NCBI GenBank assembly: GCA_964411425.1
Contig: CAYPKW010000070.1
Span: 1-13,541, forward strand
Direction: 5' to 3'
DNA: 13,541 nucleotides
From: CAYPKW01 sp964411425
GTDB lineage: Bacteria; Pseudomonadota; Alphaproteobacteria; Dongiales; Dongiaceae
Shown here: piece after piece, positions 13,500 to 13,541 of the stretch
Layout: each line of letters opens with the position of its first letter
Numbering within the stretch: the first letter of the stretch is position 1
The notes under the pieces: generated by a model
The model's database searches: none
What the model was told of the DNA's origin: nothing
The model's input: the letters and a program-made list of their open reading frames with translations, nothing else
Translations under genes and position numbers: made by a program

Positions 13500-13541
13500 A
13501 TGACGGCGACCCCTTGCCTCGTGCTTCGAGACGCCGGCTTC
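13500..13541 (+). CDS. Possible start of a further gene, cut by the right edge
   Basis: An ATG at 13500 opens 14 codons (MTATPCLVLRDAGF) to the end of the window. AAGGG at 13492-13496 is a plausible ribosome binding site three bases before it, and TTATAC at 13485-13490 could be a -10 element, though no -35 is at the right distance. Between gshA and this ATG lies CGAGCG-CC-CGCTCG (13458-13471), a small perfect inverted repeat without a U-run that might weakly end the gshA message. The piece is too short to assign a family. Confidence 0.35.
   Translation, partial: MTATPCLVLRDAGF

Overview
This is a GC-rich, gene-dense stretch of chromosome. It looks alphaproteobacterial, probably Rhodospirillales or a relative. 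The inference rests on gene content and style: a plant/alphaproteobacterial-type glutamate-cysteine ligase, a DUF4170 protein (a family I know mainly from alphaproteobacteria), PmbA/TldE, UbiA and UbiD, strong GC bias at third codon positions, and a GTTC-N7-GTTC LexA-type box, which is the alphaproteobacterial form. No tool was run. All family assignments come from reading motifs.

Layout, left to right. (1) 1-2308: a minus-strand pair, purD followed by an FAD-dependent amine/amino-acid oxidase-like gene that runs off the left edge; they overlap by ATGA. (2) 2309-4518: a plus-strand pair, xseA (exonuclease VII large subunit) and a secreted M23 peptidase, overlapping by GTGA. (3) 4521-5855: convergent pmbA/tldE on the minus strand. 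(4) 5856-8180: an accessory block with lower GC at its left edge. It holds a beta-type DNA methyltransferase and an overlapping PD-(D/E)xK nuclease-like gene, most simply a type II restriction-modification pair. Ahead of it lie a good sigma-70 promoter, a GTTC-N7-GTTC box and an inverted repeat. After it comes a 353-bp non-coding stretch with a second strong plus-strand promoter and a leader resembling an rRNA-operon leader, but no rRNA gene. (5) 8181-11831: ubiquinone-related genes. These are ubiD (minus), a tandem-duplicated DUF4170 protein (plus), then ubiA and a MOSC-domain gene as a minus-strand operon. (6) 11832-13541: a short gap, gshA (plus), and perhaps the first codons of another plus-strand gene at the right edge.

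How the genes fit together. Most of the window is housekeeping: purine synthesis, DNA repair, cell-wall hydrolysis, ubiquinone synthesis and glutathione synthesis. UbiA and UbiD act in the same pathway, prenylation and then decarboxylation of the 4-hydroxybenzoate ring. The restriction-modification block is the one clear accessory element. The most interesting signal is its control region, where a LexA-type box abuts the -35 element of the only good promoter driving the methyltransferase and nuclease. This suggests an SOS-linked restriction-modification system, which is an inference. The second is the orphan rRNA-like promoter and leader between this block and ubiD.
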